Of a stretch of DNA of 64,000 nt, positions 61,403 to 64,000 are shown piece after piece (the first letter of the stretch is position 1; each line of letters opens with the position of its first letter). The position numbers were made by a program, and so were the translations under genes. The notes under the pieces were generated by a model. It made no database searches and was not told the DNA's origin. It worked only from the letters and a program-made list of their open reading frames with translations. The DNA is from Bacteroidales bacterium (GTDB lineage: Bacteria; Bacteroidota; Bacteroidia; Bacteroidales; UBA932): positions 89,988 through 153,987 of the forward strand of contig JAFUFS010000028.1 in assembly GCA_017469745.1 (NCBI GenBank), given 5' to 3'.

Positions 61403-63632
61403 AGAACTTCAGCAGGGTGCTGAACTCGACAGTGAAGGGTCGGATGTACGAGCCGCTTGTGAGATAGTTACGGTAAGGGGTGATGTCTGTTGCCAGGGAG
61501 GCTTCCCGCATCCCGGCGGAAGCCCCGGTCACATTCAGGAAGTTAACCACGTTCAAGGAGAGGCTCACGTGCTCGTTCCACTTGAAATCAACTCCTCCGA
61601 AAGTCTCCCAGCGCGGATTAAGGTAAAGGGTGTTCGTGATGTTGACGTAGCGCCTGCCGTAATAGCGTGCGCTCAGCCAGAATCTCCATTTACCGGTCTG
61701 GTAGGAAGGTTCCAATTCGATCTCGGTGCCGCTGCTGCTGGTTATCCTCTTCCCCGAGAAATCATATTCCTCCGAATATCCGTCGCTGAAGACGGGAGTG
61801 AAGCTGTAGTTCTGGTACCTCGGGATCCTGAATGTAAACAGGCCATGGAATGAGAATCCTTTGAACGGAGTCAGGATCATGTCGGTAGTCCATCCGAGAA
61901 CCTCCATGTCGTATAGCGAGCTCACGTAGACGGTCTCGTTGTAACCGGCCGGATAGCCTCCGGCAGCATGGGAAAGCTTATGGGTCCACATGCCCATCTC
62001 ATAGCTGTTCGAACGCTTGAGATATGTCAGAAGTGACTGGAAGTCAAGCCACTTATTCTTGAAATTGACTCCTCCTCGGAGAATATAGCTGGGCTGTGCC
62101 CCCTCGAAGGGGATGCTCGAATCACCATACTGCCCAAGATTCGGATGGTTCAGTGAGGCGATGGCGTCAAACTCGGCCCCCCAATGGGAATTGAAATAAT
62201 AATAACCGATCAATGTAGCTGCCCCGTTGACGACATTCCTCTTGAACGGAGTCAGGCTCACTCCGGGGCTTTTCAAAGACCAGCCGTTGTAGCGGGAGTT
62301 ATTCTCCTTCCCATCAAGATTATGAGCTGCTTCCCCACAGATTCCGCTGTATTCCGCGCGGAGTCCGTAATGGAGGTTTATTCTCGGACTGACTCTCCAC
62401 TCATCCTGGGCGAACAAGGCAAGACGGCTCTGGAAGCCATCCAGGTACTGCGCTCCGGTGTTGTGGACATAATAGAGCTCTCCATTGTAAGCAAGGGCTT
62501 CAGGATCTTTCCTGGCCTCGTAGGCAAAATTGGAGGTCATGGACGCGGACTGGCTCCAATTGAACCAGAAATTGGCACCGGCAAGAGTGGAATGCCTGTT
62601 TTTGGACTTCTCGACCTTGAGGGTCGTGAGCCATTCCTTGAAGAGGTCATCCTCGAGCATGAAAAAGCGGCTCTGGACATTGCCTGAATATGGTGTGCCG
62701 TCAAGATAAGAATAACCGTCACCTGACGTGACGCCGGTAATCCCGTTGAGATAGGTACTTTTCTGCTTGCTGTCACTTATCCTGAAACGTGAGCTTAGGT
62801 CCATCACCATCCCGTTGTCAAAGGAACGATTGAAACAAGCCGTCAGGACATGGACCGGAATGCCCAGATCCTCAGTGAACCGGCCCTTTTTCCTGCTACC
62901 GTCGTGTATGTCAATATATTCAAAGAAAGATGTGGCGGGAATGTACTGGTCCCTGCCGAGGCGGAAGTCGCCGTAGGGCTTCACGCTTCCGTCTCCCACG
63001 AATATGAACGGGCCGTACTGGTCGGTCAGGTCCAGATAATTCATGAACAGATATGTCGCCTTGAAAAGCCCGCACCCCTCCGGCAGCTTCTTGGATATTC
63101 CAGCCTTGTAAAAGCGGATCCTCTCCTGGTAAGTCGTGAAATCCAGATGGTTGGAGCCCCGGTCGAAACTCTGGTAGATGTTCAGGTCTATTCCCCATCC
63201 GTTCCCGAGCGGCGAGGCCGTGTGCAGTTCAATCTCGTGCCGGCCGTACTGGTTGGCGGTGTACTTTGCAGCCCCTTCGATCCTGTCCGCACCGGTCTTA
63301 GAGACGGACATAGGGAAAAAGCCTGTTGTTCCAAGCTGTATCGCCGATTCGTCCAGACGGGTCAGCTGCATCGACTCGGTCGAGAGGCCGCTTCTCCAAG
63401 AATGATAGCCGGGGAAATAATCCTTGAACATGGATGCCGGAAGGCCGTCATCCATGATGTAGGTGCCCCACTCCGGGATGCCAAGTGAGATTGTCCTCGG
63501 AATCGATGCATAGGATGCATTAAGCATCACGTTTTGATTGCTCCGGCGTTCGGAACCCGTCTTCAATGTGTCGGCTTCCTGAGCAATCGCCACACTCCCG
63601 CTGAGGAGCATGGCCAGCAAAACTGCTCTCAT
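61401..63632 (-). CDS. TonB-dependent-receptor-like outer-membrane protein with a short or incomplete plug
   Basis: A 743-aa outer-membrane barrel. Signal peptide at residues 1-17 (MRAVLLAMLLSGSVAIA). No carboxypeptidase-D-like domain or TonB box is evident, and the plug region (about 40-120) is short and lacks the usual RG-x-x motif and VEVLKGP-type block. The barrel strands are clear (NQYGRHEIELHTASPLGNGWGIDLNIYQSFDRG; FWLSARYYGRRYVNITNTLYLNPRWETFGGVDFKWNEHVSLSLNVVNFLN) and the protein ends in a terminal Phe (FSTLLKF). It starts directly after the stop of the upstream acyltransferase-like gene, so they are co-transcribed. Substrate unknown. Confidence 0.8.
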   Translation of the reverse strand: MRAVLLAMLLSGSVAIAQEADTLKTGSERRSNQNVMLNASYASIPRTISLGIPEWGTYIMDDGLPASMFKDYFPGYHSWRSGLSTESMQLTRLDESAIQLGTTGFFPMSVSKTGADRIEGAAKYTANQYGRHEIELHTASPLGNGWGIDLNIYQSFDRGSNHLDFTTYQERIRFYKAGISKKLPEGCGLFKATYLFMNYLDLTDQYGPFIFVGDGSVKPYGDFRLGRDQYIPATSFFEYIDIHDGSRKKGRFTEDLGIPVHVLTACFNRSFDNGMVMDLSSRFRISDSKQKSTYLNGITGVTSGDGYSYLDGTPYSGNVQSRFFMLEDDLFKEWLTTLKVEKSKNRHSTLAGANFWFNWSQSASMTSNFAYEARKDPEALAYNGELYYVHNTGAQYLDGFQSRLALFAQDEWRVSPRINLHYGLRAEYSGICGEAAHNLDGKENNSRYNGWSLKSPGVSLTPFKRNVVNGAATLIGYYYFNSHWGAEFDAIASLNHPNLGQYGDSSIPFEGAQPSYILRGGVNFKNKWLDFQSLLTYLKRSNSYEMGMWTHKLSHAAGGYPAGYNETVYVSSLYDMEVLGWTTDMILTPFKGFSFHGLFTFRIPRYQNYSFTPVFSDGYSEEYDFSGKRITSSSGTEIELEPSYQTGKWRFWLSARYYGRRYVNITNTLYLNPRWETFGGVDFKWNEHVSLSLNVVNFLNVTGASAGMREASLATDITPYRNYLTSGSYIRPFTVEFSTLLKF

Positions 63633-64000
63633 CTAGACCTTCAGGAATACCTTCTTCTTGTAGAGGAACCAGAGGAAGAGCCAGGAGACCATGAAATAGC
63701 CGATGTCCAGGATCAGCTTGCCGACCGGCTCAGGGCAGAGACCGGCAAGGCCTCCGAGGAAGAAGTTGTTGATCCCGCTGAACGAGATGATCCTCTGAGC
63801 CATGTAGATGGTGATCGAATTGAGTCCGACGACCTCAAAGAACTTCGTCCATCCCTTCCAACCCTTTACGTCGATGATGTAGAAGAAGAGGGCGAAGAGT
63901 CCCAGTGAATATGCTCCTACGACCAGCACGAACGAGCTGGACCAGAGGGCCTTGTTGATCGGGAACACCAGGCTCCACAGAAGACCCAGGACAAGCATAA
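63633..64000 (-). CDS. Membrane acyltransferase-like protein, C-terminal end (truncated by the window)
   Basis: Only the last 121-122 residues are in the window; the start lies beyond base 64000. They hold about four membrane segments (LLWSLVFPINKALWSSSFVLVVGAYSLGLFALFFYIIDV; WTKFFEVVGLNSITIYMAQRIISFSGI; LGGLAGLCPEPVGKLILDIGYFMVSWLFLWFLYKKKVF). This matches the C-terminal part of DUF5009/heparan-alpha-glucosaminide N-acetyltransferase-like membrane proteins of Bacteroidota, which may acetylate sugars across the membrane. Its stop (63633-63635) directly abuts the ATG of the TonB-receptor-like gene. Confidence 0.65.
   Translation of the reverse strand, partial: MLVLGLLWSLVFPINKALWSSSFVLVVGAYSLGLFALFFYIIDVKGWKGWTKFFEVVGLNSITIYMAQRIISFSGINNFFLGGLAGLCPEPVGKLILDIGYFMVSWLFLWFLYKKKVFLKV

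Overview
The window looks like a chromosomal segment of a Bacteroidota bacterium, most likely order Bacteroidales. The evidence is the SusC/SusD pair, lipoproteins with Cys lipoboxes, a TonB-dependent receptor, several promoters matching the Bacteroidota pattern TAnnTTTG (some with a TTG-type -33 element about 20 nt upstream), weak Shine-Dalgarno signals, Na+-NQR, and an Acidaminococcus-type Na+-pumping decarboxylase. Genus and species cannot be read from the sequence. I see no phage, complete insertion sequence, CRISPR array or rRNA.

Layout. 1-6933: a glycan-uptake locus made of a SusC-like transporter (cut by the window edge and broken by an in-frame TAA), a SusD-like lipoprotein and a BACON-type surface lipoprotein. 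6952-9446 (minus): recF, a DUF721/DciA-like gene and pdxB. 9551-12230: a TPR membrane protein, a YebC-family regulator and a PagL-like lipid A deacylase. 12293-16389: a four-gene Na+-translocating methylmalonyl-CoA decarboxylase. 16490-23657: a seven-gene V/A-type ATPase whose K subunit carries the Na+-binding residues known from Enterococcus NtpK, followed directly by glmM and a NamZ/DUF1343 gene. 26280-27841: ribosomal protein L31 (type B), tRNA-Glu(CTC) and the rhamnose transporter RhaT. 27845-32611: an outer-membrane porin, a CE2-type esterase, a small membrane protein and a DPP-IV-like S9 peptidase. 32626-33053 is the decayed remnant of an MFS transporter. 33187-39123: a small EF-hand protein, then a minus-strand surface cassette (DUF4493 lipoprotein, OmpA, collagen-like lipoprotein, DUF1460 amidase-like protein). 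39384-46013: a complete his operon with a His-rich leader peptide and terminator, in which HisC and the dehydratase half of HisB are one polypeptide. 46043-48502: PcrA/UvrD helicase. 48588-54369: nqrABCDEF. 54432-54525: a palindromic REP-like repeat. 54568-64000: a Tat-signal metallo-beta-lactamase-fold protein, a CE1-like esterase, a small membrane protein, an acyl-CoA ligase divergent from an AraC regulator, an HI0933-family flavoprotein, tRNA-Thr(CGT), a TonB-dependent-receptor-like protein, and the end of a membrane acyltransferase.

How it fits together. Three machines that commonly use Na+ lie within 42 kb: the decarboxylase (propionate formation), a V/A-ATPase with a Na+-type c-ring signature, and Na+-NQR. 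This suggests an anaerobe or microaerobe whose energy metabolism runs largely on a sodium gradient. The surface loci (SusCD, porin, esterases, RhaT, S9 peptidase) fit a life on complex glycans and proteins. The most distinctive items are the histidine attenuator with the HisC-HisB fusion, the collagen-like/OmpA surface cassette, the broken SusC, and several palindromic intergenic elements.
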